A stretch of 41,856 nt of DNA from Flavobacteriales bacterium (GCA_026418175.1 JAOABX010000022.1:1-41856); one strand, 5' to 3'; positions 9,122 to 17,712 are shown, counted from the first letter of the stretch. A program made the numbers and translations. Notes: a model not told the origin generated them from the letters alone.

Positions 9122-10099
9122 ATGCTCAAAAATGTAACATTATTGACAGTACTCATAGTTTTTTCATTTTTTATTTCCGCAGCCCAAACATCTATAAAAA
9201 AAACAGATTTACCTTCCCATATTTCACTCATTCCGGTTCAAAGCAATGGGATTAAAATGTTTTCAAAAAAATATCGAGCTGCCTGTTTGGGTTACAATAA
9301 AAACACAAAAGAGTTGATGTTGTATGGAGAAGTAAACGATGATGAGATAATTTTTTTGGAGAAAATCAAACATCAACTTACATTTTATCCAGAAAATTTA
9401 GTTCGTTGTAACTACATTCCTGAAAAAGGCATTGAGCTTTGCTCAACAATACCCGGAAAAACAGAAATCATCTGTGGAATTTTTTCTTGGAAAAATGAAA
9501 GTGCATTCTATGAAAAAGAAGAACGAAGTGATATATCACCAAGCATCAAATTACGGGCAGAAAAACTCTTGCAGCTTCAAAAACCCAAAGAAGCCATGAT
9601 TACTTACGATTCATTAAAATATCCAGATGCTTATGTTAATACCGAAGAAGTTGCTGTAAAACTTCTTTTATCTGCTAGACGTAAAGCACAAGAAGAAGCT
9701 GAAAAAAGAAAATTTAAAGAAGCCGCATCATTTATTCAAACTATCTTTTCATACCGCGGTTGGGCTTGGTTAGAGAAGATTAAAACAGAAAGCGAATTAA
9801 AATCAAAATTTGGAAAAGAGTTTTATAGCCTTAAGCTAGATGAATTCGCTGAAATACTAACTGAATATCTAAAATTTTTCAATGAATCCAGACAATATGA
9901 CCAAACTTTGGCTTTAGTTACTATGTATATTCGATGGTTCCCACAAAAAGCCGACTGGTGGCTACTGATAGGAGATGCCTATTATGGCAAAAAAGAAAAA
10001 GAAAAAGCCAAAGAAAATTACAATTTGTATATAACTAAAATGAAAGAACAAAAGAAAGAAAAACAAATCCCAGACTACGTTGAACAAAGATTACGATAA
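9122..10099 (+). CDS. Exported protein of unknown function with C-terminal TPR-like helices
   Basis: The ATG at 9122 gives a 325-residue protein that begins with a clear signal peptide (MLKNVTLLTVLIVFSFFISA, cleavage near AAQ). Further upstream TTG/ATG codons would put charged residues ahead of it. The mid region is rich in Lys/Glu. The last ~90 residues (DEFAEILTEYLKFFNESRQY to the end) look like two or three TPR-type helical hairpins (DWWLLIGDAYYGKKEKEKAK, then NYNLYITKM). This suggests a periplasmic or surface scaffold. I do not recognise the family. It is followed after 46 nt by the thioredoxin-like lipoprotein, so the pair may share a transcript. Confidence 0.75.
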   Translation: MLKNVTLLTVLIVFSFFISAAQTSIKKTDLPSHISLIPVQSNGIKMFSKKYRAACLGYNKNTKELMLYGEVNDDEIIFLEKIKHQLTFYPENLVRCNYIPEKGIELCSTIPGKTEIICGIFSWKNESAFYEKEERSDISPSIKLRAEKLLQLQKPKEAMITYDSLKYPDAYVNTEEVAVKLLLSARRKAQEEAEKRKFKEAASFIQTIFSYRGWAWLEKIKTESELKSKFGKEFYSLKLDEFAEILTEYLKFFNESRQYDQTLALVTMYIRWFPQKADWWLLIGDAYYGKKEKEKAKENYNLYITKMKEQKKEKQIPDYVEQRLR

Positions 10100-10145
10100 A
10101 TTTTTTGAGTTTTTATTTTTTTGTATTTTTAAACAAATTTATTTT

Positions 10146-10991
10146 ATGACTACTATTTACCGAATAGCCAGCTCATGGATTGTAGCTGCTATCTTTATCT
10201 TATCTTCTTGTGCTCCCGAAGAAAATGCTACCATTATTAGAGGATGTACCGATCCACTTGCTGTAAATTATAATACTTCTGCCACTGAAAATGATGGGAG
10301 TTGTGTTGTTATTCCAGTAAAACAAAACGGCATGTTTTTTAAATTTACTGCCACTTGGTGCCAGCCATGTGGTGAATGGGGCATGGATGCATTCGAGGAA
10401 GTGTATCAGGCAAATAAAGGAAAAATTGTTGCCTTTACTGTTCAAACCAACGATGATTTAATGACTCCAAGAAATCAACCTACGTACGAAGCATTTTCTA
10501 CTCGTTGGGATTATACGGGCACACCCAATTTTGTGGTAAATAATACCTTAATAAACACCAATTACTATGATGCTACTGGCCATATCAATACTATTACTTC
10601 AGCTACTCCTACCATTGGAACAGGTATTCACTGGACCATTGGAGCCGGGCCAAATATTGGAAAAATCAATGTGAATGTTTATGCAAAAGCCTTTACTGCA
10701 CTTACTGGTGAATACAAATTGGGCGTGTATATCATTGCAAAAAGATTAGTAGCATATCAAAATGGCCAAGGTGATAATTACGAACACCACAAAGTATTGT
10801 TAGGTTTTGCCGGAGATGATCCCTGGGGTGAAACCATTACTACCAATGGCGCAACGGCTGACCAAATATTCCATAAAGGATATGTAATTCCCTTGGAACC
10901 TACATGGAATGTTAATGATATTGAAGTTGTAAGTATTGTTTGGAAGAAAAACGGTGCAAACTTTGATTTTGTAAATGCTACACCTAATTGA
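10146..10991 (+). CDS. Thioredoxin-fold lipoprotein (Omp28-like)
   Basis: From the ATG at 10146 (281 residues) the protein opens with a lipoprotein signal peptide whose lipobox is LSSC (Cys22). An upstream start would bury this signal behind 22 extra residues. Residues 33-53 form a GCTDPLAVNYNTSATENDGS-type motif (ending in Cys53), common just after the lipobox in Bacteroidota lipoproteins. The thioredoxin-like motif FTATWCQPCGEWG follows (CxxC at 72-75). The rest resembles the Omp28 family of outer-membrane-anchored proteins. A periplasm- or surface-facing redox or binding role is likely, but the substrate is unknown. A strong terminator follows. Confidence 0.85.
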   Translation: MTTIYRIASSWIVAAIFILSSCAPEENATIIRGCTDPLAVNYNTSATENDGSCVVIPVKQNGMFFKFTATWCQPCGEWGMDAFEEVYQANKGKIVAFTVQTNDDLMTPRNQPTYEAFSTRWDYTGTPNFVVNNTLINTNYYDATGHINTITSATPTIGTGIHWTIGAGPNIGKINVNVYAKAFTALTGEYKLGVYIIAKRLVAYQNGQGDNYEHHKVLLGFAGDDPWGETITTNGATADQIFHKGYVIPLEPTWNVNDIEVVSIVWKKNGANFDFVNATPN

Positions 10992-11008
10992 TAAAAATAA
11001 ATAGTTAT

Positions 11009-11037
11009 AAAAAAGCCCTGCCAAGCAGGGCTTTTTT
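11009..11037. terminator. Rho-independent terminator, works in either direction
   Basis: Stem GCCCTGC/GCAGGGC with loop CAA (11015-11031), flanked by six A on the left and six T on the right. It ends the lipoprotein transcript and insulates kbl. Confidence 0.9.
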
Positions 11038-11061
11038 ATTTTCACCATTCATGAATAAATG

Positions 11062-11069
11062 TACTTTTG
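11062..11069 (+). promoter_or_regulatory. Putative -7 promoter element of kbl
   Basis: TACTTTTG is an exact TAnnTTTG match, 20 nt before the kbl ATG at 11090 and just after a terminator, where a promoter is required. A TTTC at 11040-11043 with 18-nt spacing could be the -33 box. Confidence 0.55.
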
Positions 11070-11089
11070 TATCAATCAAGCATTGTATT

Positions 11090-12280
11090 ATGTACGGAGC
11101 ATTTAAACAACATCTTATTAAGGAACTTCAATCCATTCAAGAGGCAGGCTTATTTAAACGTGAGCGAATAATTGCTAGTGAACAGGGCCCTGAGGTAACT
11201 CTGCAAAACGGTAAAAAAGTTTTAATCTTTTGTGCTAATAATTATCTCGGACTTTCTTCGCATCCAAAGGTAATTGAAGCTGCACATAAAACGCTTGATA
11301 AGCACGGGTATGGAATGTCAAGCGTACGTTTTATTTGTGGCACGCAAGATATTCACAAAGAATTGGAACATAAAATTGCCCAATTCCTCGGCCAGGAAGA
11401 TACCATTTTGTATGCCGCTTGCTTCGATGCAAACGGTGGTGTATTTGAACCCCTATTTGGCGAAGATGATGCAATTATTTCAGACGAATTAAATCATGCT
11501 TCCATCATTGACGGCATTCGTTTATGCAAGGCTCATCGTTACCGTTATAAAAATTGCGATATGCAGGATCTGGAAGATAAACTCAAAGAAGCTCAAAAAC
11601 ATCGCTTTCGGATCATCGTAACAGATGGAGTATTTTCGATGGATGGATTTGTAGCTCCCTTGGATAAAATTTGTGATTTAGCGGAAAAATACAATGCATT
11701 AGTAATGGTAGATGAAAGCCACGCTACGGGATTTATTGGGAAAACCGGAAGAGGAACTGTGGAACTTAAGAATGTAATGCACCGGGTTGACATTATTACA
11801 GGCACCTTAGGAAAAGCATTAGGCGGAGCTATGGGTGGTTTTACAACCGGAAAAAAAGAAATAATTGAAATGTTGCGTCAGCGTTCACGCCCTTACCTTT
11901 TCTCAAATTCATTGGCACCACACATTGTAGGTGCTTCCATTGCAGTGTTTGATATGTTGAGCGAAACCACTGAATTACGCGACCGCCTGGAAGAAAATAT
12001 ACGTTACTTCAAGCACGAAATAAAAAAAGCAGGGTTTGAAATTAAAGATGGCGATTCTGCCATAGTTCCTATCATGCTTTATGATGCTAAACTTTCACAG
12101 GAATTTGCAGATGCCCTGCTTGAGGAAGGTATTTATGTAATCGGTTTCTTTTATCCGGTAGTGCCGAAAGGCCAAGCTCGCATTCGTGTTCAGTTATCAG
12201 CTGCGCATACCAAAGAACATTTGGATAAAGCCATTGCTGCCTTCATTAAAGTTGGAAAAGCAATGAATGTTATTTCGTAA
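11090..12280 (+). CDS. kbl: Glycine C-acetyltransferase (2-amino-3-ketobutyrate CoA ligase)
   Basis: A PLP enzyme of the alpha-oxoamine synthase family. Kbl cleaves 2-amino-3-ketobutyrate with CoA to glycine and acetyl-CoA in threonine breakdown. The ATG at 11090 gives 396 residues, close to the ~398 of E. coli Kbl; an upstream in-frame start would run through the terminator and the promoter. Signatures: FCANNYLGLSSHP (48-59), SDELNHASIIDGIR, VMVDESHATG and the PLP lysine in GTLGKALGGAMGG (Lys242). Serine palmitoyltransferase and BioF are related alternatives, but the sequence follows Kbl throughout. No threonine dehydrogenase gene is adjacent. Confidence 0.9.
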   Translation: MYGAFKQHLIKELQSIQEAGLFKRERIIASEQGPEVTLQNGKKVLIFCANNYLGLSSHPKVIEAAHKTLDKHGYGMSSVRFICGTQDIHKELEHKIAQFLGQEDTILYAACFDANGGVFEPLFGEDDAIISDELNHASIIDGIRLCKAHRYRYKNCDMQDLEDKLKEAQKHRFRIIVTDGVFSMDGFVAPLDKICDLAEKYNALVMVDESHATGFIGKTGRGTVELKNVMHRVDIITGTLGKALGGAMGGFTTGKKEIIEMLRQRSRPYLFSNSLAPHIVGASIAVFDMLSETTELRDRLEENIRYFKHEIKKAGFEIKDGDSAIVPIMLYDAKLSQEFADALLEEGIYVIGFFYPVVPKGQARIRVQLSAAHTKEHLDKAIAAFIKVGKAMNVIS

Positions 12281-12292
12281 TTCATATTGTGT

Positions 12293-13165
12293 ATGATTTA
12301 TTCCATGACAGGATTTGGCAAGGCTAGCCGTGAAATAAATAATAAAAAATTTACGGTGGAAGTACGTTCACTGAACAGCAAATCACTTGACTTAAATCTT
12401 AAATTTCCACCTGTATTTCGCGAACATGAATCAGAAATACGAAGCCTGATTGCACAAATTCTTGACAGAGGGAAAATTGACTTTTGGATTTTGCAAGAAG
12501 ACTTATCAGAAAACACAGGCTATGCAATCAACGAGCCCCTGGTTATATCTTATTACAAGCAACTAAAAGAACTTTCTGCTTCATTGCAAATCCCTGAAAC
12601 TGACTGGATGCAGCTCATTTTTCGATTGCCTGAAGTAGTTAAAACTTCAGAAGAAACATTGAGTGATGAAACCTGGAATGATATTAAATCATTGATAACT
12701 GAAGCCTTAAACCGTTGCATGGAATTTCGGCGTGCCGAAGGAATTTCGTTGATGAAAGCACTTGAAAACCATGTTGCAATGATTGAAAAATTTTTAGAAG
12801 AAACTACACCTTTTGAAATTAGCAGAACTGAAAAGCTGCGAGAAAAGTTAAGAAAATCAATGCTTGAAGTGGTAAAAGAATCAGAAACTGATCAAAACCG
12901 CTTCGAGCAAGAAATTGTTTATTATCTCGAAAAACTGGATATTTCTGAAGAAAAAGTAAGATTAAAAAGTCATTGTAACTATTTTAGAGAAACCATGCAG
13001 GCTGATGGCTTCAATGGAAGAAAACTTAATTTTATCGGCCAGGAAATGGGGCGCGAAATAAACACATTGGGCTCCAAAGCATCTGATGCACAAATACAGC
13101 GCATTGTAGTACAAATGAAAGACGAACTGGAAAAGATTAAAGAACAAGTATTGAACGTATTGTAA
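12293..13165 (+). CDS. yicC: YicC-family endoribonuclease-type protein
   Basis: A member of the YicC/YloC family, which in E. coli is linked to stationary-phase survival and RNA decay. It starts with MIYSMTGFGKA, the family signature; the ATG at 12293 was preferred to a TTG six bases earlier for that reason. The N-terminal YicC domain has EVRSLNSKSLDLNLKFP, and the C-terminal DUF1732 region ends in ETMQADGFNGRKLNFIGQEM, then GREINTLGSKASDAQIQ. The 290 residues are of normal length. It sits 12 nt after kbl, and its stop directly abuts the gmk start, a frequent yicC-gmk pairing in bacteria. Confidence 0.93.
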   Translation: MIYSMTGFGKASREINNKKFTVEVRSLNSKSLDLNLKFPPVFREHESEIRSLIAQILDRGKIDFWILQEDLSENTGYAINEPLVISYYKQLKELSASLQIPETDWMQLIFRLPEVVKTSEETLSDETWNDIKSLITEALNRCMEFRRAEGISLMKALENHVAMIEKFLEETTPFEISRTEKLREKLRKSMLEVVKESETDQNRFEQEIVYYLEKLDISEEKVRLKSHCNYFRETMQADGFNGRKLNFIGQEMGREINTLGSKASDAQIQRIVVQMKDELEKIKEQVLNVL

Positions 13166-13732
13166 TTGGAAGGGAAAGTTATCATATTTTCTGCCCCCAG
13201 TGGAGCCGGAAAAACTACATTATCCAAATTCGTGCTGCAATCTTTTCCGCAACTTGAATTTTCTGTTTCAGCTACTACACGGCTGCCGCGTGCTCATGAA
13301 ACACATGGAAAAGATTATTACTTTATTTCTATCGATGAATTCAAAAAACTCATTCAACAAAATGCCTTTGTTGAATGGGAAGAAGTTTATAACGGTAGCT
13401 TTTATGGCACCCTTAAATCAGAAGTTGATAGAATTTGGGCGAAAAATCACCACGTAGTATTTGATGTAGATGTAAAAGGCGGGATTAACCTTAAAAAAAT
13501 TTTTGGACATCGAGCACTTTCGATTTTTATTATGCCTCCTTCAATTGATATACTGGAAAAAAGATTAAGAAAACGGGATACTGAATCAGAAGAAATGATT
13601 AAAAAAAGGGTGCTGAAAGCTTTTAAAGAAATTGATGACTACAAATATTTCGACAAGCTGGTTTTAAATGACCGGCTTGAAAAATCAAAAAAAGATATTT
13701 ACCAGATGATTCAACATTTCTTAGAAAAGTAA
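13166..13732 (+). CDS. gmk: Guanylate kinase, TTG start
   Basis: Phosphorylates GMP to GDP with ATP; cytosolic and essential. The 188 residues show the P-loop FSAPSGAGKTT (Lys16), the GMP-binding FSVSATTRLPRAHE and GKDYYFIS segments, and the lid region with RLRKRDTESEEMIKKR. No ATG lies between the preceding in-frame stop and the P-loop, so the start must be the TTG at 13166, giving MEGKVIIFSAPSG. That TTG follows the yicC stop codon (TAA, 13163-13165) with no gap and in the same frame. Translation therefore relies on coupling or, in part, on readthrough. Confidence 0.93.
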   Translation: MEGKVIIFSAPSGAGKTTLSKFVLQSFPQLEFSVSATTRLPRAHETHGKDYYFISIDEFKKLIQQNAFVEWEEVYNGSFYGTLKSEVDRIWAKNHHVVFDVDVKGGINLKKIFGHRALSIFIMPPSIDILEKRLRKRDTESEEMIKKRVLKAFKEIDDYKYFDKLVLNDRLEKSKKDIYQMIQHFLEK

Positions 13733-13734
13733 AA

Positions 13735-14946
13735 TTAAAATATAAATCGCAGGTAAAATAAAGGATTGTACCATGCTTTTTTCCTTTCTGGTTCTTCAAT
13801 CATTTGCCTTATATATTCATGTAGCGCTGCATGACGATTTGCTTTATTTACCACTCGATTAAAAAGCCGGGGAAATCTCAATAGCTTTTGCAACTGATAA
13901 CTGGTAGATAACTCAGTTCCAATTTTACTCCACAACAAGTTATTGTAAATCTTTAGTGAATCTTCTGAAAAATTGTTGAGTGATTGTATGGTTTCTGCTG
14001 CTAACCTTCCGGACGTCATAGCATAGCCAATTCCTTCTCCAGTAAACGGATCAATTAACGAAGCTGCATCGCCAGTCAGCAGCAAACGATGTGAAGAAAC
14101 CAGCAATCGCTTTGAGCCAAGTGGTAAACCAAAACCCTTTGGTAATTCCAGCGCTCTGGCATTCTTGAATCTGGGGCTAATAGTTGGGTGCGTTTGAATG
14201 ATGCGTTGCAAGCTTTCTTTAAGATTAATTTTACGTTTTGAAATCGTTTCACTCAACATTCCTATTCCCACATTGGCGCGACCACCCGTCATCGGAAATA
14301 TCCAAAAATAGCCTGGTAAAATATCTTGAATAAAATGCAATTCAATTAGCGAATCTTCTGTAAATCCAGTTACCCCTTCATAATATTGTCGAAGCCCGGC
14401 ACTATAATGTTTTTTATCTAATTTATACCCGAGGTGCTTTGCAAATATTGAATGTGCTCCATCAGCAGCTATCACCACCGATGTTGAAAATACTCCCCGA
14501 GTAGTATATACATTAACTTTTTCTGGTAAAAATTCAGCTTTTAGCACGGTTGTATTTTCCAACATTTCCACATGGCCTGCATGTTTAACCTGCTGCCACA
14601 AAAAAAAATCAAAATCAATTCTTGATGCAATATATCCGGGGGCACTTAATCCTTTACGGGTTTTAGTAAGCCGAATGTCTAACGCATTTCCCTGAGGAGA
14701 AACAAAACGAATCCCTTGTGTTGGCAATACGCCGGGATATTGTTCAAAATTTGAAGCATAAGATAATCCGAGTTTTTCCAGCTCAAAACAGACATTTCCG
14801 CTCAGTGCATCGCCACAAACTTTATCCCGTGGGAAAACAGCTTTATCTAATAATAATACACGCAGGCCACTACCTTGCAAATGTAAAGCGGCTGTAGTGC
14901 CTGCTGGCCCTCCACCAGCAATGAGAATATCATAATGCACTGCCAT
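13735..14946 (-). CDS. FAD-dependent oxidoreductase of the geranylgeranyl reductase family
   Basis: A 403-residue flavoprotein. The N-terminal Rossmann motif is YDILIAGGGPAGTTAAL (5-21), then KAVFPRDKVCGDALSG, a family signature. Later comes VVIAADGAHSIFAKHLG, then the second FAD motif LLTGDAASLIDPFTGEGIGY. This matches the geranylgeranyl-reductase-like family, which reduces prenyl chains of quinones, lipids or chlorophyll and is common in Bacteroidota. The ATG at 14946 is chosen because upstream codons only add a non-conserved leader. It converges on gmk with two bases between the stop codons. The substrate (perhaps a menaquinone or polyprenyl chain) is not shown by the sequence. Confidence 0.85.
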   Translation of the reverse strand: MAVHYDILIAGGGPAGTTAALHLQGSGLRVLLLDKAVFPRDKVCGDALSGNVCFELEKLGLSYASNFEQYPGVLPTQGIRFVSPQGNALDIRLTKTRKGLSAPGYIASRIDFDFFLWQQVKHAGHVEMLENTTVLKAEFLPEKVNVYTTRGVFSTSVVIAADGAHSIFAKHLGYKLDKKHYSAGLRQYYEGVTGFTEDSLIELHFIQDILPGYFWIFPMTGGRANVGIGMLSETISKRKINLKESLQRIIQTHPTISPRFKNARALELPKGFGLPLGSKRLLVSSHRLLLTGDAASLIDPFTGEGIGYAMTSGRLAAETIQSLNNFSEDSLKIYNNLLWSKIGTELSTSYQLQKLLRFPRLFNRVVNKANRHAALHEYIRQMIEEPERKKAWYNPLFYLRFIF

Positions 14947-15058
14947 CCACCGAATATACAAATACATAATGAATGATTGAACGATTGTGAACAACCCTGT
15001 GAATAGAATTTATTCATTGGCTGCATTTTAGGCACACTCAATTCACGAAATTTGCCCT

Positions 15059-15940
15059 ATGGGAAAGCAGGAAGAACAATTTAACCGGCGAAGATTACGC
15101 ATGGCATACATTACCTCTGTGGTAAGTATCACCTTGGTGCTTTTTGTACTGGGATTAATTGGCACTATTTTGCTTTCAGCAGGAAAACTTGCAACCTACG
15201 TTAAAGAAAACCTAAAACTTCAAATTGGCTTATACAGCGAAACCGATGCTGAAACAGCCGAAGAAATCCGTATGGGAATTCAAACCAGAGAGTTTACTAA
15301 GAATGCTGATTTAATTACTCCGGATGAGGCTTTGGAAGAATTTAAAAAAACATGGAACGAAGATCCTACCACAGTGCTTGGATTCAATCCGCTAGGATAT
15401 ACCATTGAATTAACTTTAAAAGCAGAATATACAGATGTTAAAAGTATAAATTCAATCGAAAACATGCTGTTGACTGATTACGGGGAGTGGATTCGTGGAA
15501 TAAGTAAAGATGAAAACCTGATTCGTGATGTAAATATCAATATCCAAAAAATTCAATGGATTTTACTTGGTATTAGTTTATTACTTGGAGTAATTATGGT
15601 AGCACTTATTAATAACACCATTCGGCTTGCCATCTATTCCAAGCGATTTACCATTAAAACCATGCAATTGGTAGGTGCAACCGCTGCTTTTATTAGACGA
15701 CCGTTTTTGGTTACTGGAATCCTTCAAGGATTGCTGGCTAGCTTTTTAGCTATTCTTTCTTTAACTACACTAATTATTTATCTGTCTCAACGATTTAATT
15801 ATTCATTAGAAATAACCGACTGGGGATACTTGTTAGTATTGTTTAGTTTATTGGCAGGATTGGGAATCTTAATTAGTTACCTCAGCACCTATTTATCCGT
15901 AAGAAAATTTCTGAAGCTTAAAGTAGATGAACTATATTAA
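15059..15940 (+). CDS. ftsX: Cell division protein FtsX-like permease
   Basis: The membrane half of the FtsEX complex that regulates peptidoglycan hydrolases at the septum. The 293 residues show the FtsX layout: a short cytoplasmic N-terminus (MGKQEEQFNRRRLRM), a first membrane segment (about 16-40), an extracytoplasmic domain (about 45-160), and three further membrane segments (about 165-185, 215-245 and 255-280). The typical IYSKRFTIKTMQLVGATAAFIRRPF loop lies between the second and third. No ftsE is adjacent. A TTTG directly ahead of the ATG suggests a very short leader. Confidence 0.9.
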   Translation: MGKQEEQFNRRRLRMAYITSVVSITLVLFVLGLIGTILLSAGKLATYVKENLKLQIGLYSETDAETAEEIRMGIQTREFTKNADLITPDEALEEFKKTWNEDPTTVLGFNPLGYTIELTLKAEYTDVKSINSIENMLLTDYGEWIRGISKDENLIRDVNINIQKIQWILLGISLLLGVIMVALINNTIRLAIYSKRFTIKTMQLVGATAAFIRRPFLVTGILQGLLASFLAILSLTTLIIYLSQRFNYSLEITDWGYLLVLFSLLAGLGILISYLSTYLSVRKFLKLKVDELY

Positions 15941-15955
15941 AATTAACTAGTTGCA

Positions 15956-16111
15956 TCAAACAACTTCAACCTTAACAACTTGCTTAGTTTGTGGTATAAT
16001 ACGAAGTATAAAACGTGTCAACTTACCGTTTACATAACCGACATATGTGTTTTCAACAGCCATGGGGGGTGCATAATTTCTAAAATGCGTTGTATTTGAT
16101 TCATTTTTCAT
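15956..16111 (-). CDS. Small 51-residue hypothetical protein
   Basis: On the minus strand an ATG at 16111 opens 51 codons to a TGA at 15956-15958. The sequence begins MKNESNTTHFRNYAPPMAVE and continues NTYVGYVNGKLTRFILRIIP, then QTKQVVKVEVV. It fills almost all of the 311-nt gap between ftsX and yraN. The composition (alternating hydrophobic and basic residues in the last 30) looks like a folded beta-rich small domain rather than random translation of AT-rich DNA. I do not recognise it and no clear promoter is visible. An internal Met17 could be the true start. Moderately supported only. Confidence 0.5.
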   Translation of the reverse strand: MKNESNTTHFRNYAPPMAVENTYVGYVNGKLTRFILRIIPQTKQVVKVEVV

Positions 16112-16251
16112 GGCAATCTTCTTTCACTATTATATTAGACATGTAACCGAATCATTTCGTTGCACGAATTTTTGAAATAAATAATTACTTAATAACAATA
16201 GTATTATCAAAAATGGTGAAAAAGTTGATGGTTTTAAACTAAATTAACACT

Positions 16252-16611
16252 ATGAAACACCATTTAGAAACGGGTAAAAAAGGAGAATTGCTGGCAGTAA
16301 AATATTTAGAAAATTTAGGCTATACTATTCTTCATTCTAACTGGCGTTTTCAGCGTTTTGAAGTAGATATTATTGCCCAAATTGGCCAAGAACTGGTGTT
16401 TATTGAGGTTAAAACAAGAAAAAATACATCTTTCGGAATGCCATATGAGTCAGTAGATGATAGAAAACGTGAGTTGCTATTACAAGCCGCCGAAGCATTT
16501 CTCGAAGAAAACAAGTTGGATTTGGAAGTTCGATTTGACATTATTTCTATTACAATAAAAAATAATAATTTTCAAATAGAACACATTCCTTCCGCTTTTT
16601 CCGGATTTTGA
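16252..16611 (+). CDS. yraN: YraN-family (UPF0102) nuclease-fold protein
   Basis: A 119-residue member of UPF0102, a small family with a Holliday-junction-resolvase/endonuclease-like fold. It opens with HHLETGKKGELLAVKYLENLGY and shows the family core FEVDIIAQ (Glu37, Asp39), then LVFIEVKTRKNTSFG (Glu52-x-Lys54). These residues together form the (D/E)-x-K nuclease arrangement. Its biochemical role is not established. It begins after a 140-nt AT-rich leader (between the small ORF and the ATG) in which I see no other gene. Confidence 0.9.
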   Translation: MKHHLETGKKGELLAVKYLENLGYTILHSNWRFQRFEVDIIAQIGQELVFIEVKTRKNTSFGMPYESVDDRKRELLLQAAEAFLEENKLDLEVRFDIISITIKNNNFQIEHIPSAFSGF

Positions 16612-16614
16612 ATG

Positions 16615-16622
16615 TACCTTTG
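16615..16622 (+). promoter_or_regulatory. Putative -7 promoter element of the pseudouridine synthase gene
   Basis: TACCTTTG, an exact TAnnTTTG match, 16 nt before the ATG at 16639. It lies just after the yraN stop. No clear -33 box. Confidence 0.5.
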
Positions 16623-16638
16623 TATCTAATTCATTATC

Positions 16639-17679
16639 ATGATGAGAAATCAGCATAAAAGAGGAGCAAACTCTACCGGTAATGCTCCAAAATCAGCTTC
16701 CAGAAAAACGTCTTCGGGCAAAAACTCAAAAAAATCAACAACTTCCAAAGAATTATCATTTTCAAATCAGTACAAAAAAAAATCTGTTGATAAAAACAAT
16801 AGTTTACCCCGAATGAAAAAGAGGCAAAATTCATCAAGCCGAATTGGAGATTCAGGTAAAACGTTTATTGAAGCACAAAACAATGAAAGAGGCTTTAAAC
16901 GAAAAGATTTCAAAAAAAAGAACATTCATTCATACGGAACCCCAAAGAAAAAAGTAACTGATAAAAAAGAAGGAGAAGGCATTCGGCTCAATAAATACAT
17001 TGCCAATGCTGGTATATGTTCACGTCGCGAAGCAGATACATACATACAAACCGGCGTGGTAACAGTAAATGGTGAAACAATAACAGAACTGGGATATAAA
17101 ATAAAACCAGGCGATCGGGTAATGTTTGGTGGCAAGCCAGTGATTGGAGAAAAACCCGTATACATCTTACTTAACAAACCGAAAGACTATATCACTACAT
17201 CTAAAGACCCACAAAATAGACGAACTGTATTTGATTTGATTTCAGGAGTAAAAGAACGAGTTTTTGCTGTAGGCCGGCTGGATAGAAACACCACCGGATT
17301 ATTACTGCTAACCAATGATGGCGAATTGGCTGATAAACTCATGCATCCTCGAAAAAAAGTAGTAAAAATTTATCATGTGGAATTAGACCGAAAATTCACT
17401 CATGCCCATTTGGAACAAATGAGAGAAGGGCTTACACTGGAAGATGGTTTTTTCAAACCGGATGATGTATCATTTGTAGAGGGTTTGGATAAAAAACATG
17501 TAGGTATCGAAATTCATTCTGGAAAAAACCGAATTGTTCGAAGATTATTTGAACATTTTGGATATAAAGTGGTGAAACTTGACCGAGTACTGTATGCCGG
17601 ATTAACAAAAAAAGGGCTTCCTAGAGGAGCATGGCGTTTCTTAGAACCTCGAGAAGTAGGAATGTTAAAAATGTTATAA
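16639..17679 (+). CDS. Pseudouridine synthase, RsuA/RluB/RluF family, with long basic N-terminal tail
   Basis: Isomerises specific uridines in rRNA. The conserved part starts near residue 114 with an S4 RNA-binding domain (IRLNKYIANAGICSRREADT and on to about 165). The catalytic domain follows, with YILLNKPKDYITT and VGRLDRNTTGLLLLTNDGEL (catalytic Asp215), then HSGKNRIVRRLFEHFGY. This is RluB/RsuA order; RluB-type (23S rRNA) is the most likely. Residues 1-113 are a Lys/Ser/Asn/Arg-rich low-complexity tail absent from E. coli homologues but frequent in Bacteroidota. A second ATG directly follows the first, so the start could be 16642. Confidence 0.9.
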   Translation: MMRNQHKRGANSTGNAPKSASRKTSSGKNSKKSTTSKELSFSNQYKKKSVDKNNSLPRMKKRQNSSSRIGDSGKTFIEAQNNERGFKRKDFKKKNIHSYGTPKKKVTDKKEGEGIRLNKYIANAGICSRREADTYIQTGVVTVNGETITELGYKIKPGDRVMFGGKPVIGEKPVYILLNKPKDYITTSKDPQNRRTVFDLISGVKERVFAVGRLDRNTTGLLLLTNDGELADKLMHPRKKVVKIYHVELDRKFTHAHLEQMREGLTLEDGFFKPDDVSFVEGLDKKHVGIEIHSGKNRIVRRLFEHFGYKVVKLDRVLYAGLTKKGLPRGAWRFLEPREVGMLKML

Positions 17680-17712
17680 GATTTCATTCAATTTATCTAC
17701 AGATGGATTGTC

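Noticed and set aside
11274-11492. 72-codon frame inside kbl
   Set aside because: An out-of-frame shadow of the conserved Kbl core.
12287-12292. TTG start for yicC six bases upstream
   Set aside because: The ATG at 12293 gives the exact family N-terminus MIYSMTGFG, so the earlier codons are unnecessary.
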